A stretch of 64,000 nt of DNA from Candidatus Pelagibacter communis (GCF_001179965.1 NZ_CVSH01000038.1:1-64000), one strand, 5' to 3'; shown: positions 10,864-21,148, numbered from the stretch's first letter. Notes: a model not told the origin generated them from the letters alone. Numbers and translations are program-made.

Positions 10864-12518
10864 AAGAAGAGCTATTATTTTGTCCATTAGGAGGATCTGG
10901 GGAAATTGGTATGAATATGAACCTTTTTGCTTACGGAAAACCAGATAATCGAAAATGGATAATTGTTGATATTGGAGTTACATTTGCTGATGATAGTGTC
11001 CCAGGTATAGATTTAATTTATCCTGATCCAGGTTTTATTGTAGATAAAAAGGATGATTTGTTAGGAATTGTCTTAACACATGCACATGAAGATCATATTG
11101 GTGCAATCGCACATATTTGGCCAAAGCTAAAATGTAATATATATGCAACCCCATTTACAAGTGTTTTAATTTCAGAAAAATTTAAAGAAAAAAAAATAGA
11201 TATAAGTCCATTTTTAAAAATAAAAGAGCTTAATAGTACATTAGAGTTAAATCCATTTAAAATAGAGTTTATAACACTAACGCACTCAATTTTAGAACCA
11301 AATGGTTTAAGAATTGAAACTCCCGCAGGTAACATCTTACACACAGGAGATTGGAAGGTAGATCCTAATCCGTTGATTGGAGGAGATATAAATTCAAAAA
11401 GGTTAAAAGAAATTGGTGATGATGGAGTTTTAGCAATGATTTGCGACTCAACAAATGTTTTTAGCGTTGGAAAGTCAGGATCAGAAATGGATGTTAGAAA
11501 AAGCATTCTTAACATTATGCAAAGATTAAAAAAAAGAATAATAGTAACATCATTTGCTTCAAATGTAGCTCGTATGGAGACAATATTCTTTTGTGCTGAA
11601 AAAACGGGTAGGCAAATTTCATTAGTCGGAAGATCCATGCATAGAATTTATAAAGCTGCAAGAAAGTGTGGATATTTAGAAAATACCATTGAACCCATAG
11701 ACTCCAGAGATGCAAAAAATATATCTAGAGACAAAATTGTTTATTTGTGCACAGGAAGTCAAGGAGAGCCAATGGGAGCCATGACAAGAATATCAAATTA
11801 TACTCATCCAGATGTATTTATTGAAAAAGGAGATACAGTAATATTTTCATCAAAAATTATACCCGGAAATGAAAAAAAGCTTTATAAATTACATAATCAG
11901 CTAGTGAAAGAAGGCATTGAGGTAATCTCAGAAGATAATGAATTTGTTCATGTATCAGGTCATCCTAATAGAGAAGATTTAAAAGAAATGTATAGTTGGG
12001 TAAAACCAAAATGTGTAATCCCAGTTCATGGAGAACATCGTCATATGATAGAACATATTAATTTTGCTAAAGAAATGCAGGTTGCTTATCCGGTACAAGT
12101 AGAGAATGGAGATATAGTCAAACTTTCTCCGGGTACAGCTCCAGAAGTTTACGATAAGGCGCCAAGTGGAAAACTTTTTTTAGATGGAAAAATGAGTGTA
12201 GAGGAAGATTCGCAATCAATTAAAGAGAGAAAAAATTTATCTATTAACGGTTTTTTAGAGGTAACAATTCTCATTACACCAAAGGGAAATATTCATCAAA
12301 AGCCAATTCTTTCATATAAAGGTCTACCACTTAATGAAGATAGTGGATTTACATATGGTTTAGAGGAAGAAATTGAAAAAGTTACTAAAACTTTTTCCTT
12401 AAATAATACCAAACAAGAGGCAAATTTAATAGATACACTCAAAAGTATTTGTAAAAAATACTCAAGAGATAAAACAGGAAAAAAACCTTTAACAAATATT
12501 AATTTAGTGAGAATATAA
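10860..12518 (+). CDS. rnj: Ribonuclease J family protein
   Basis: Metallo-beta-lactamase/beta-CASP ribonuclease, expected to act in mRNA and rRNA processing as a 5'-3' exonuclease and endonuclease. The zinc motif HAHEDHIGA sits at residues 74-82. Downstream are HTGDWKVD, CDSTNVFSVGKSGSE and the beta-CASP segments GSQGEPMGAM and HVSGHPNREDL. The length of 552 aa is full. The following gene starts on the next base. This position after coaX is common in Alphaproteobacteria. Confidence 0.93.
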   Translation: MKEELLFCPLGGSGEIGMNMNLFAYGKPDNRKWIIVDIGVTFADDSVPGIDLIYPDPGFIVDKKDDLLGIVLTHAHEDHIGAIAHIWPKLKCNIYATPFTSVLISEKFKEKKIDISPFLKIKELNSTLELNPFKIEFITLTHSILEPNGLRIETPAGNILHTGDWKVDPNPLIGGDINSKRLKEIGDDGVLAMICDSTNVFSVGKSGSEMDVRKSILNIMQRLKKRIIVTSFASNVARMETIFFCAEKTGRQISLVGRSMHRIYKAARKCGYLENTIEPIDSRDAKNISRDKIVYLCTGSQGEPMGAMTRISNYTHPDVFIEKGDTVIFSSKIIPGNEKKLYKLHNQLVKEGIEVISEDNEFVHVSGHPNREDLKEMYSWVKPKCVIPVHGEHRHMIEHINFAKEMQVAYPVQVENGDIVKLSPGTAPEVYDKAPSGKLFLDGKMSVEEDSQSIKERKNLSINGFLEVTILITPKGNIHQKPILSYKGLPLNEDSGFTYGLEEEIEKVTKTFSLNNTKQEANLIDTLKSICKKYSRDKTGKKPLTNINLVRI

Positions 12519-12764
12519 TTGAGTTTAACAGGTTCCCTAATAATATATGTATTAATATGGTGGATAGTATTTTTTGCTTTACTACCAATAGATGTAAATA
12601 GAGAAAAAAAACAAAATATCATAGGAATTGACGCTGGAGCTCCAGAAAACCCCAAAATAATAAAAAAGTTTGTTTATTCTACTTTAATTACCTCTATAAT
12701 TTTTATAATTATATTTTTGTTAGTAAAATATGAATATTTAAATATAAGAAACCTAATAAGCTAA
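12519..12764 (+). CDS. DUF1467-family small membrane protein
   Basis: An 81-aa protein of unknown function with two hydrophobic helices (about residues 4-24 and 50-70) separated by a short polar loop. The pattern WWIVFFALLPIDV followed by a conserved GAPENP loop matches the DUF1467 family, which usually sits between rnj and proS in Alphaproteobacteria. The start is TTG, directly after the rnj stop; no in-frame ATG exists early enough. The last base is shared with the proS start. Confidence 0.8.
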   Translation: MSLTGSLIIYVLIWWIVFFALLPIDVNREKKQNIIGIDAGAPENPKIIKKFVYSTLITSIIFIIIFLLVKYEYLNIRNLIS

Positions 12765-14089
12765 TGTATTTTTCAAAATCACTGATACCAATTTTAAAAA
12801 ATAATCCAACAGAGGCTAAAATTAAATCGCATCAACTAATGTTACGTATTGGTATGATTAAGCAATCAGCTTCAGGAATATATTCTTGGCTACCATTAGG
12901 ATTTAAAGTGATGAAAAAAATTGAGCAAATTGTAAGAGAAGAACAGGATAATATTGGTGTACAAGAAATGCTAATGCCAACAATACAATCAAGTGAAATT
13001 TGGAAAGAAAGTGGAAGGTATGAGGATTACGGCGAAGAAATGTTAAGAATTACAGATAGACAAAATAGAGAAATGTTATATGGGCCAACAAACGAAGAAC
13101 TCATTACAGATATTTTTAGAAACTCAATAAAGTCGTATAAATCTTTGCCTCAACTTTTGTACCATATACAATGGAAATTTAGAGATGAATTAAGGCCACG
13201 ATTTGGAATTATGAGATGTAGAGAATTTTATATGAAAGATGCATACTCATTTGATATAAGTGACGAGGAAGCATTATTTTCGTATAATAAATTTTTTTTG
13301 TCTTATTTAAGAACCTTCAAAAGATTAGAATTATCAGCTATACCAATGGCTGCCGATACTGGACCAATAGGTGGAAATCTTTCCCACGAATTTATTATCC
13401 TTGCCGAAACAGGTGAAAGTAAAATTTATACAGACAAAAGAATCTTTGATGTTCAAAGTGATAATACAAAAATAAATAAAAAATCACTATCTGAATTAAG
13501 AGAAAAATTTGAAAAGTTTTATGCTGTTACAGATGAAAAATATAACAAAAAAGAATTTGATGACAAGGTTCCAGAAGAACATAGGTTAAATACCAAAGGA
13601 ATCGAAGTTGGTCATATATTTTATTTTGGTGACAAGTATTCAAAACCTATGAATGCATCTGTTGACTTACAAGGCAAGAAAGAATTTGTTAAAATGGGGT
13701 CATATGGTGTAGGTGTATCAAGATTGGTTGGCGCAATTATAGAAGCTAAATTTGACGACAAAAATGAAATTATGAAATGGCCAATTTCTGTTGCGCCATA
13801 TGAGTGTGCAATCTTACCTTTAATTAATAAAAATGATAAAAGTAATTTGGAAAAAGCAATTAATCTTTCAAATGAATTAAGCAAAAATAATATTGAATTC
13901 ATTATAGATGATACAGATGATAATTTTTCATCTAAAATAAAAAAATTCAATTTAATTGGAATTCCATTTCAAATTATGATTGGAAATAAAAATGATGGCA
14001 CAAACTTTGAATTTAGAGAAGTTGGTCAAGAGCCTAAAAGCTTACCAATTGATAAAATAATAGAACAAATTAAAATTAATAAGAAGTAA
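12764..14089 (+). CDS. proS: Proline--tRNA ligase (short, insertion-free form)
   Basis: Class II aminoacyl-tRNA synthetase charging tRNA-Pro. Class II motifs are visible in LPLGFKVMKKIEQIVREE, in the motif-2 loop QWKFRDELRPRFGIMRCREFYMKDAYSF, and in the motif-3 glycine-rich segment GSYGVGVSRLVGAIIE. The anticodon-binding domain follows to the C-terminus. At 441 aa it lacks the roughly 180-residue editing insertion of the E. coli enzyme, as is usual in Alphaproteobacteria. Confidence 0.95.
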   Translation: MYFSKSLIPILKNNPTEAKIKSHQLMLRIGMIKQSASGIYSWLPLGFKVMKKIEQIVREEQDNIGVQEMLMPTIQSSEIWKESGRYEDYGEEMLRITDRQNREMLYGPTNEELITDIFRNSIKSYKSLPQLLYHIQWKFRDELRPRFGIMRCREFYMKDAYSFDISDEEALFSYNKFFLSYLRTFKRLELSAIPMAADTGPIGGNLSHEFIILAETGESKIYTDKRIFDVQSDNTKINKKSLSELREKFEKFYAVTDEKYNKKEFDDKVPEEHRLNTKGIEVGHIFYFGDKYSKPMNASVDLQGKKEFVKMGSYGVGVSRLVGAIIEAKFDDKNEIMKWPISVAPYECAILPLINKNDKSNLEKAINLSNELSKNNIEFIIDDTDDNFSSKIKKFNLIGIPFQIMIGNKNDGTNFEFREVGQEPKSLPIDKIIEQIKINKK

Positions 14090-14090
14090 A

Positions 14091-15323
14091 TTGATATCAC
14101 AACTCGAAAGACAGATTGTTTTTAGATATTTAAAAACCAAAAAAAAAGACGGTTTTTTAAATATAATATCTATTTTTTCATTTATTGGTATATCCTTGGG
14201 TGTAGCAGTATTAATTATTGTAATGTCTGTTATGAATGGGTTTAGGGCAGAACTTGTTGATAAAATAGTTGGATTTAACTCACATATAATTATTCAAAGT
14301 AATGATATAGAAAATGATTTAAAACTTACAAATTCAAATAATATTAAAAATATTTCATCAAGTACTTTGGAATCGTCTATGGGTGAGGTTGTTTTAATTA
14401 ATAAAAATTTTACAAAAGGTCTCTCCTTAAGGGGCTATAAAGTAAACGATTTTAAAAAGTTAGAGATTTTTAAGAATATTGATTTTAGTAAAAATAATAA
14501 AATTTTTGATAAAAATAATATATCAATTGGTAAAGAACTCAGTTTTGATTTGGGACTTAATGTTGGAGACAATGTTCTTTTGATGTCACCAATTGGTGAG
14601 GATACAATTATAGGTAATTTACCAAAGCAAGAAGTTTATAAAATTTCATATATATTTGAGAGTGGCTTACTTGAATTTGATCAAAATGTTGCTTTTGTAA
14701 ATATTAACTCCTTAGCAAATTTACTTAATCAGGATACAACAAATCGTAATATAGAAGTTTATCTTAAATCACCTCTAGAAATTGAAAATGCAAAAATAGA
14801 ATTTCAAAAAGTATTTACTAAAAACTTTATTTATACTTGGGCAGACCTAAATAGGTCACTTTTTTCAGCTCTCAAAGTTGAAAGAAATGTCATGTTTATT
14901 ATACTTTCTTTAATAATAATTGTTGCGGCATTTAATATAATATCCGGTCTTACAATTTTAGTAAAAAATAAAACTAAGGATATCGCTATATTAAAATCTA
15001 TCGGTGTTTTAAATAAATCAATATATAAAATTTTTTTTTTAATTGGTTTTTATATTGGTTTAACCGCTACAATATTCGGAGTTATAATCGGAGTATTATT
15101 TTCAATATACATAGAGAATATAAGAACTTTTCTAAGCCAGATATTTAATATTTCTCTATTTCCAGAGGAAATTTATTTTTTAAGTAAAATGCCCTCCGAA
15201 ATAAATATTCAATCCATAATATTAATTTCCTTTTGCTCGATTTTAGCAACTACTATTGTATCAATATTTCCTGCAAAGAAAGCTTCAAAACTAGATCCAA
15301 TCAAGGCATTAAAGTATGAGTAG
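14091..15323 (+). CDS. lolC: Lipoprotein-releasing ABC transporter permease LolC/LolE
   Basis: Inner-membrane permease of the Lol system, which extracts lipoproteins for delivery to the outer membrane. The 410-aa protein has an N-terminal helix (ISIFSFIGISLGVAVLIIVMSVMNGFR), a large periplasmic domain, and three C-terminal helices with a FtsX-like fold ending in PAKKASKLDPIKALKYE. Only one permease gene is present, so a homodimer is likely. The start is TTG one base after proS; the first ATG would remove the first helix. It overlaps lolD by 8 bases. Confidence 0.9.
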   Translation: MISQLERQIVFRYLKTKKKDGFLNIISIFSFIGISLGVAVLIIVMSVMNGFRAELVDKIVGFNSHIIIQSNDIENDLKLTNSNNIKNISSSTLESSMGEVVLINKNFTKGLSLRGYKVNDFKKLEIFKNIDFSKNNKIFDKNNISIGKELSFDLGLNVGDNVLLMSPIGEDTIIGNLPKQEVYKISYIFESGLLEFDQNVAFVNINSLANLLNQDTTNRNIEVYLKSPLEIENAKIEFQKVFTKNFIYTWADLNRSLFSALKVERNVMFIILSLIIIVAAFNIISGLTILVKNKTKDIAILKSIGVLNKSIYKIFFLIGFYIGLTATIFGVIIGVLFSIYIENIRTFLSQIFNISLFPEEIYFLSKMPSEINIQSIILISFCSILATTIVSIFPAKKASKLDPIKALKYE

Positions 15324-15999
15324 TTTTATAAGATTAAAAAAAATAAACAAAATTTTTGATTTAAGAAATAAAGTTAGAGCACTTAAAAATATAAATCTTG
15401 AATTTAATCTTGGAAGAATTTATTCAATCGTTGGACCATCAGGATCAGGTAAATCAACTTTATTAAATATGTTATCTTTAATCGATAGCCCAACCTCAGG
15501 ACATATAAAAATTAATAATCAAAATATTATTATAGGAAATAACAATGAAAATGATAATTTAAGAGCGAGCTTAATTGGAATAATTTACCAAAATTATAAT
15601 CTTCTAAACGATTTTACTGCCATTGAAAATGTTACACTAGCAGGACTCGCTTTAAACAAAAATAGAAGACAGGTACTTTTAGACGCAAAAAAAATTATGA
15701 GCAATTTAGGACTATCAAAAAGATTTGATCATTTTCCATCAGAACTTTCTGGTGGAGAGAATCAAAGAGTTGCTATTGCAAGAGCATTGATAAATAAACC
15801 AAAAATAATATTAGCAGATGAACCAACCGGAAATTTAGATATTGCATCGGCTAAAAATGTTTTCAAAGTATTAATTAATTTAAAAAAATCAAATAGAATA
15901 ATTATATTTGCAACCCATAATAGAGAATTTGCAAACATGTCTGATTGTAAAATAGAAATGATTGATGGTAATATAAAATCAATCAATGGACAATTATAA
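15316..15999 (+). CDS. lolD: Lipoprotein-releasing ABC transporter ATP-binding protein
   Basis: ATPase driving lipoprotein release with the LolC-type permease. The 227-aa protein carries Walker A (GPSGSGKST), the ABC signature LSGGENQRVAIARAL, Walker B (IILADEPTGNLD) and the switch histidine in FATHNREF. Length and architecture match LolD. It overlaps lolC by 8 bases and dnaE by 14 bases, indicating one transcript. Confidence 0.93.
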   Translation: MSSFIRLKKINKIFDLRNKVRALKNINLEFNLGRIYSIVGPSGSGKSTLLNMLSLIDSPTSGHIKINNQNIIIGNNNENDNLRASLIGIIYQNYNLLNDFTAIENVTLAGLALNKNRRQVLLDAKKIMSNLGLSKRFDHFPSELSGGENQRVAIARALINKPKIILADEPTGNLDIASAKNVFKVLINLKKSNRIIIFATHNREFANMSDCKIEMIDGNIKSINGQL

Positions 16000-18900
16000 A
16001 AATTTCAATCACATAAAAATTCATACCCAATATTCAATTTGTGAAGGAGCATTAAAAATAAATGAATTAGCTGAATTTTGTAAAAAAAATAAAATTAAGG
16101 GTGCAGGTCTTTCAGACACATCAAATTTGTGTGGAGCGCTAGAATTTTCAGAAAACTTGTCCAAATCAGGTACCCAACCAATCATTGGAACCCAAATAAA
16201 TTTTAAATTTAAAGATATTATAGGTTTATTGCCTCTTATAGCAACTTCAGAGAAAGGTTATCAAAATATTATAGAATTTTCATCCAATTCATATTTGAAA
16301 AATAATGATAAAGACGAACCTCATTGTAATTTCAATGATGTTCTATCTACTGTTAATGATATTATAATCTTATCTGGTACTATAAATGGTTTAATTGGAA
16401 AATTGTTCGTTAAGGGTAGAATTGAAGAAATTGAGGAAATTTACTCAAACTTAAAAAAAAAATTCAAAAATAATTTTTATATAGAAATTCAAAGACATGG
16501 TGATGAAAATGAGAAAACTTTTGAACAATTTAATTTAAATCTTTCAAAAAAATTAGATATACCGATTATTGCTACAAATGAGGTTTTTTACATAAGCAAG
16601 GATATGCATGATGCTCATGATGCTTTAATTTGTATAGGAAATAAAACTTATCTGAACGAAAAAAATAGAGTTAAATATTCCAACAATCATTATTTAAAAT
16701 CAGATAATGAAATGGAAAAAATTTTTTCTGACCTTCCCGAAGCTTTAGAAAATAATTATAACTTAATATACAAATGTAATTTTAAGCCAAGTTTTTCAAA
16801 GCCGGTATTACCAAATATAAGTTCCGATAAAGGTGGAAATGCAGATGAAAATCTTATCGAGGATTCAAATTTGGGATTAAAAGAAAAATTTTTAAAAATA
16901 TTTAAAATTGATGAAAATAATCTTTTTCAAAATCAAGAATTTAAAAAATATAAACAAAGACTTGATCATGAAATTAAAATTATCATAGAAATGAAATACT
17001 CTAGTTATTTTCTTATCGTTGCAGATTACATTAAATGGGCTAAAAATAATGAAATTCCAGTTGGTCCGGGCAGAGGGTCTGGTGCTGGTTCTTTAGTTGC
17101 ATGGTGTCTTTCTATAACTGATGTTGATCCAATAAAATTTAATTTGATATTTGAGAGATTTTTAAACCCTGATAGAATATCCATGCCTGATTTTGATATA
17201 GACTTTTGTGAAGAAAAAAGAGATTTAGTTTTTAAGTACTTAAACTCAAAATATAAAGATAGCGTTGCACATATTGTTACTTTTGGAAAATTAAAAGCAA
17301 GAATGGTAATAAGAGACGTTGGCAGAGTTTTAGGTCTTTCTTATGGTTTTGTAGATAGTATATCTAAAATGATACCATTTGATCCCTCACGACCCCAAAC
17401 CTTAACGGAGTGCATTAACAATGAACCAAGACTAATTAAACTTATTAAAGAAGACACAAGAGTTAAAAAGTTGATCGATCTATCTTTGAAGCTAGAGGGT
17501 TTGAATAGAAACTTTGCTACTCATGCAGCAGGTGTTGTAATAGCAGATAAAAAACTTACTAACACTGTTCCTTTATACAAAGATATGTCTACCAATTTAC
17601 TTTTACCATCTACACAATTTGATATGTATTCAGCAGAAAATTCTGGTCTAATTAAATTTGATTTTTTAGGTCTTAAAACATTAACAGTAATCAATAGAAC
17701 TCAAAAATTAATAAATAAAAAATTAAAAGATTTTACAATTGAGAATATTGACTTCGAGGATCAAAAAGTTTTTGAAATGTTATCAACAGGCAATACCGTT
17801 GGATTATTTCAGCTTGAAAGTGCAGGGATGAGGGAGGCTTTAATAAAAATGAAACCTAACCATTTAGAGGATATCATCGCTCTTGTTGCACTATATAGAC
17901 CTGGACCAATGAGTAATATTCCAACCTACAATGATTGTAAACATGGCAAACAACAGCCCGATTATCTGCATCCACTATTGGAAGAAATATTAAAACCCAC
18001 TTACGGTGTAATAATATACCAAGAGCAAGTTATGCAAATAGCACAAAAGCTTTCAGGGTTTACTGCTGGTGAGGCAGATATATTAAGAAGAGCCATGGGA
18101 AAAAAAAAGAGAGCTGAATTAGAAAAACAAAAAATGAGATTTATTGATGGAGCTGTTAAAAATGGTATTAAAAAAGATGTTGCTGCGGGTATTTTTCTAA
18201 AAATAGAACCTTTCGCCGAATATGGTTTTAATAAAAGTCATGCCGCAGCTTATGCAATAATTGCTTATCAGACAGCTTTTTTAAAATGTTATTATCCAAA
18301 TGAATTTTTCTCTGCATCAATGACAATGGACATTTCAAGTCAATCAAAATTAGGAGAGTTTTATGAAGAGTTGAATAGGTTGGATATAAATGTTGTAAGA
18401 CCAAATATTAATAAATGTTACGCAGATTTTAGATCTGATAATGAGAATTTTTATTATGCATTAGGAGCTATAAAAAATGTAGGTTTTGAGGCAATCTCTA
18501 GTATAGTCGAGGAAAGAAAAAAAAATGGTAAATTTAAATCAATAAACAATTTTATTGAAAGAATTAATCCTAAAAATCTTAATAAACTTCAATTGGAAGG
18601 GTTAGTAAAAGCAGGAGCTTTTGATAATCTTGTAGATAACAGACAGTCTTTATATGACTCGATACCGAGTTTAATCCTAAAGTCAAAAAATATTTTTGAA
18701 AATAAATCGGTAAATCAATCTAATTTATTCGAAGAAGAAGGAATTATTGAGGAAGATTTATTAAAAAAAATTGAAGACTGGAAATTCGAGGATAGATTAT
18801 CTAAAGAATTTGAAGCTGTAGGATTTTTTATATCTGATCACCCATTAAATCAATTTAGAGATAGTTTTGAGGACTACAATATAATTAGTTACATAGATTT

Positions 18901-19393
18901 TAATAATAATGAAATTAAAGAGGCTAATATTGCAGCTACTATATTGAAGATTCAAGAAAAAAAAACTCAAAAGGGGAATTCTTATGCAATAGTTAAATTA
19001 ACAGATCTTGGATCAGTTTTTGAGCTTTTCCTTTTTTCTGATGTTTTAGAATCTAATAGAGATATACTAATTGAGGGTAATTCAATCATTTTAACTCTTA
19101 CGAAAAACAACTTAGAAGATGATAATCGTTTTAAACGTATTAATGTAAGAAAAGTTGCATCTTTAAAAAATCTCTATGAAAAACCAATAAACAACATAGA
19201 AATTCTTATTAAAGACCAGAAATACTTAAATGATGTTCAAAAAATATTAGAAAAAAATGGCCAAACCCAAGTCATCATTAAAATATTAGATCAGGATAAT
19301 AAGTTAGTATTTAATTTAAAAAATAGGAGGTTAGTTGATAGAAAAAACCTAAACCTGCTTAAAAACCAAGGTATTTCCACCAATATTTTTTAA
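15986..19393 (+). CDS. dnaE: DNA polymerase III subunit alpha
   Basis: Replicative DNA polymerase catalytic subunit. The 1135-aa protein begins with a PHP domain (HIKIHTQYSICEGAL). It continues with the polymerase core, including PVGPGRGSGAGSLVAW and the catalytic PDFDIDFCEEKRD. The fingers region has LYRPGPMSNIP and YQEQVMQIA, then FNKSHAAAYA. A helix-hairpin-helix and a C-terminal OB-fold region (TQKGNSYAIVKLTD) follow. Length is slightly below the alphaproteobacterial norm. It is the last gene of the tightly packed run that starts with nuo. Confidence 0.97.
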   Translation: MDNYKNFNHIKIHTQYSICEGALKINELAEFCKKNKIKGAGLSDTSNLCGALEFSENLSKSGTQPIIGTQINFKFKDIIGLLPLIATSEKGYQNIIEFSSNSYLKNNDKDEPHCNFNDVLSTVNDIIILSGTINGLIGKLFVKGRIEEIEEIYSNLKKKFKNNFYIEIQRHGDENEKTFEQFNLNLSKKLDIPIIATNEVFYISKDMHDAHDALICIGNKTYLNEKNRVKYSNNHYLKSDNEMEKIFSDLPEALENNYNLIYKCNFKPSFSKPVLPNISSDKGGNADENLIEDSNLGLKEKFLKIFKIDENNLFQNQEFKKYKQRLDHEIKIIIEMKYSSYFLIVADYIKWAKNNEIPVGPGRGSGAGSLVAWCLSITDVDPIKFNLIFERFLNPDRISMPDFDIDFCEEKRDLVFKYLNSKYKDSVAHIVTFGKLKARMVIRDVGRVLGLSYGFVDSISKMIPFDPSRPQTLTECINNEPRLIKLIKEDTRVKKLIDLSLKLEGLNRNFATHAAGVVIADKKLTNTVPLYKDMSTNLLLPSTQFDMYSAENSGLIKFDFLGLKTLTVINRTQKLINKKLKDFTIENIDFEDQKVFEMLSTGNTVGLFQLESAGMREALIKMKPNHLEDIIALVALYRPGPMSNIPTYNDCKHGKQQPDYLHPLLEEILKPTYGVIIYQEQVMQIAQKLSGFTAGEADILRRAMGKKKRAELEKQKMRFIDGAVKNGIKKDVAAGIFLKIEPFAEYGFNKSHAAAYAIIAYQTAFLKCYYPNEFFSASMTMDISSQSKLGEFYEELNRLDINVVRPNINKCYADFRSDNENFYYALGAIKNVGFEAISSIVEERKKNGKFKSINNFIERINPKNLNKLQLEGLVKAGAFDNLVDNRQSLYDSIPSLILKSKNIFENKSVNQSNLFEEEGIIEEDLLKKIEDWKFEDRLSKEFEAVGFFISDHPLNQFRDSFEDYNIISYIDFNNNEIKEANIAATILKIQEKKTQKGNSYAIVKLTDLGSVFELFLFSDVLESNRDILIEGNSIILTLTKNNLEDDNRFKRINVRKVASLKNLYEKPINNIEILIKDQKYLNDVQKILEKNGQTQVIIKILDQDNKLVFNLKNRRLVDRKNLNLLKNQGISTNIF

Positions 19394-19448
19394 AAAAATA
19401 CTTGTTAAATTTTAAATAAGATTGTAAACAAAGCCAAATTAACACGCA

Positions 19449-19511
19449 CACAGTTAGTGGTTGTAAAACCTCCGGTCCTTAAATGGAAATAACTGTGGAG
19501 GCATAACCGGG
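19449..19511 (+). promoter_or_regulatory. Pseudoknotted rpsB 5' leader (candidate S2 autoregulatory element)
   Basis: The 125-base gap before rpsB holds strong complementarity. CACAGTTA (19449-19456) pairs perfectly with TAACTGTG (19490-19497). Inside that loop, GGTT/AACC (19459-19470) forms a hairpin with a GTAA tetraloop of GNRA type. TCCGGT (19471-19476) can pair with ACCGGG (19506-19511), which lies outside the first stem, so the fold is a pseudoknot ending 7 bases before the ATG and covering the weak Shine-Dalgarno GGGA. An alternative pairing, CCTCC (19469-19473) with GGAGG (19497-19501), would exclude it. Feedback by ribosomal protein S2 is inferred from position only. Confidence 0.65.
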
Positions 19512-19518
19512 AAAAACT

Positions 19519-20295
19519 ATGAAATTACCTGAACTAAGTATACAACAATTATTAGACGCTGGTGTTCATCTTGGTCATAAAACCTTGAGATGGAACCCAA
19601 AAATGAAGAGATATATCTTTGGAAAAAGAGACTCAATTCATATTATTGATTTAACACAAACTTTAGAACTTACTAAAGTTGCTTTGGAAAAAATCTTTGA
19701 AGTAATTAAAAATAATGGAAAAATACTTTTTATCTCAACAAAAAAACAGGCATCTGAAGCAATTGCAGATTTGGCAAAAGAAACGAACCAATATTATGTT
19801 AATTACAGATGGCTTGGTGGAATGCTTACAAATTGGGGCACAATATCAAATTCAATTAAAAAATTACAAAAATTAAATACAGATTTAGTTGCAGAAAATA
19901 GAGGATTTACAAAAAAAGAGCTCTTAAAGATGAGTATACAGCGTGATAAGTTACAAAGATCACTTGGTGGTATATCTGACATGAAAAAAGTTCCAGATTT
20001 AGTATTTATTATTGATACCAATTATGAGTCATTGGCAATTAAAGAGTCTATTAAATTAAATATACCTATAATTGCTATATTAGACACAAATTCAGATCCA
20101 GACGGTATAAATTTCCCTATTCCTGGTAATGATGATGCAAGAAGATCAATTGATCTATATTGTAAACTAATAAAAGAAACAATTGAAAGTGCTAAACTTG
20201 AAGCCCCATCACCAGCCGAAGAAAAAAAATTAAAAGATCTAGAAACCCTTAAACAACCAGAAAATAAAGCGTCACTAAAACCAAAATCTAATTAA
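19519..20295 (+). CDS. rpsB: 30S ribosomal protein S2
   Basis: Small-subunit ribosomal protein. The N-terminal [25 protein letters not shown] and the central [16 protein letters not shown] and DLVFIIDTN segments are standard S2 signatures. At 258 aa it has a typical core plus a lysine-rich acidic tail. It is the first gene of a rpsB-tsf-frr unit and is preceded by a structured leader. One base separates it from tsf. Confidence 0.98.
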   Translation: MKLPELSIQQLLDAGVHLGHKTLRWNPKMKRYIFGKRDSIHIIDLTQTLELTKVALEKIFEVIKNNGKILFISTKKQASEAIADLAKETNQYYVNYRWLGGMLTNWGTISNSIKKLQKLNTDLVAENRGFTKKELLKMSIQRDKLQRSLGGISDMKKVPDLVFIIDTNYESLAIKESIKLNIPIIAILDTNSDPDGINFPIPGNDDARRSIDLYCKLIKETIESAKLEAPSPAEEKKLKDLETLKQPENKASLKPKSN

Positions 20296-20296
20296 A

Positions 20297-21148
20297 ATGA
20301 GTGACATTGAGAAGATAAAGCAATTAAGACAATCTACAGGTGCAGGTTTTAAAGATTGTAATGCCGCAATACAAGAGTCGGGCGGAGATATTGATAAAGC
20401 AATAGAAATATTGAGAGTTAAAGGCGTTTCAAAAGCATCAAAAAAAATGTCCAGAGAGGCTAAAGAAGGAGTAGTTGCTTTGAGTGGTAATGAAAAAAAG
20501 TTCTCGATAATAGAGGTAAATTGTGAAACAGACTTTGTAGCAAAAAATGAAGATTTCATAAATTTTGTAAAAGAATTAAGTGAGATAAATTTATTGAACA
20601 ACTCAGATGTAGAAAAAATCAAAAAAGTTAAAATGAAAAATACAGATACGGTAGAAAATAATCTTGTATCAATTATTGCTAAAATCGGTGAAAAAATAAC
20701 TATAGGTCGGGCTAAAACAATATCGAATGAAAATTCATTAAATTTTAGTTACTTGCATTCAGTGGTTAAAGATAATTTATCAAAACTTGCGGTTGTAGTT
20801 TCCTTAAACACTAAAGAAAAAAATGAAAAAATTAATATTTTTGGAAAACAGCTTGCAATGCATATTGCAGCCTCTAGTCCTATAGCACTTGAGTCTAAAG
20901 ATATTCCTCAATCAATTATTGAAAAAGAACAAGAACTAGTAACTGAAGAACTAAAAAATTCTGGGAAACCTGATGAGATTGTAAAAAAAATTAGTTTAGG
21001 TAAAATAAATAAATTTAAAGAAGATAATAGTTTATTAAGCCAACCTTGGGTTATGGAACCAAAGAAAAAAGTAAAAGATATTTTAAAAGAGTTGAATATA
21101 TCAGATCTAAAAATTAATGACTTCTTCAGACTTAAAATTGGAGAATAG
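20297..21148 (+). CDS. tsf: Elongation factor Ts
   Basis: Guanine-nucleotide exchange factor for EF-Tu. The N-terminal UBA-like region has [30 protein letters not shown], and the core has [15 protein letters not shown], which contains the TDF contact with EF-Tu. Length is 283 aa. Its stop is followed immediately by the frr start. In most bacteria pyrH lies at that junction, but here it is absent. Confidence 0.97.
   Translation: MSDIEKIKQLRQSTGAGFKDCNAAIQESGGDIDKAIEILRVKGVSKASKKMSREAKEGVVALSGNEKKFSIIEVNCETDFVAKNEDFINFVKELSEINLLNNSDVEKIKKVKMKNTDTVENNLVSIIAKIGEKITIGRAKTISNENSLNFSYLHSVVKDNLSKLAVVVSLNTKEKNEKINIFGKQLAMHIAASSPIALESKDIPQSIIEKEQELVTEELKNSGKPDEIVKKISLGKINKFKEDNSLLSQPWVMEPKKKVKDILKELNISDLKINDFFRLKIGE

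Noticed and set aside
11093-11638. Open frame of 181 codons on the minus strand inside rnj
   Set aside because: It is antisense to a highly conserved ribonuclease J domain, has no recognisable motif or ribosome-binding site, and arises from the A+T-rich codon pattern.
19384-19402. T-run followed by A-run at the end of dnaE as a terminator
   Set aside because: The pairing is A-T only, with no G-C stem; such stretches are everywhere in this genome.
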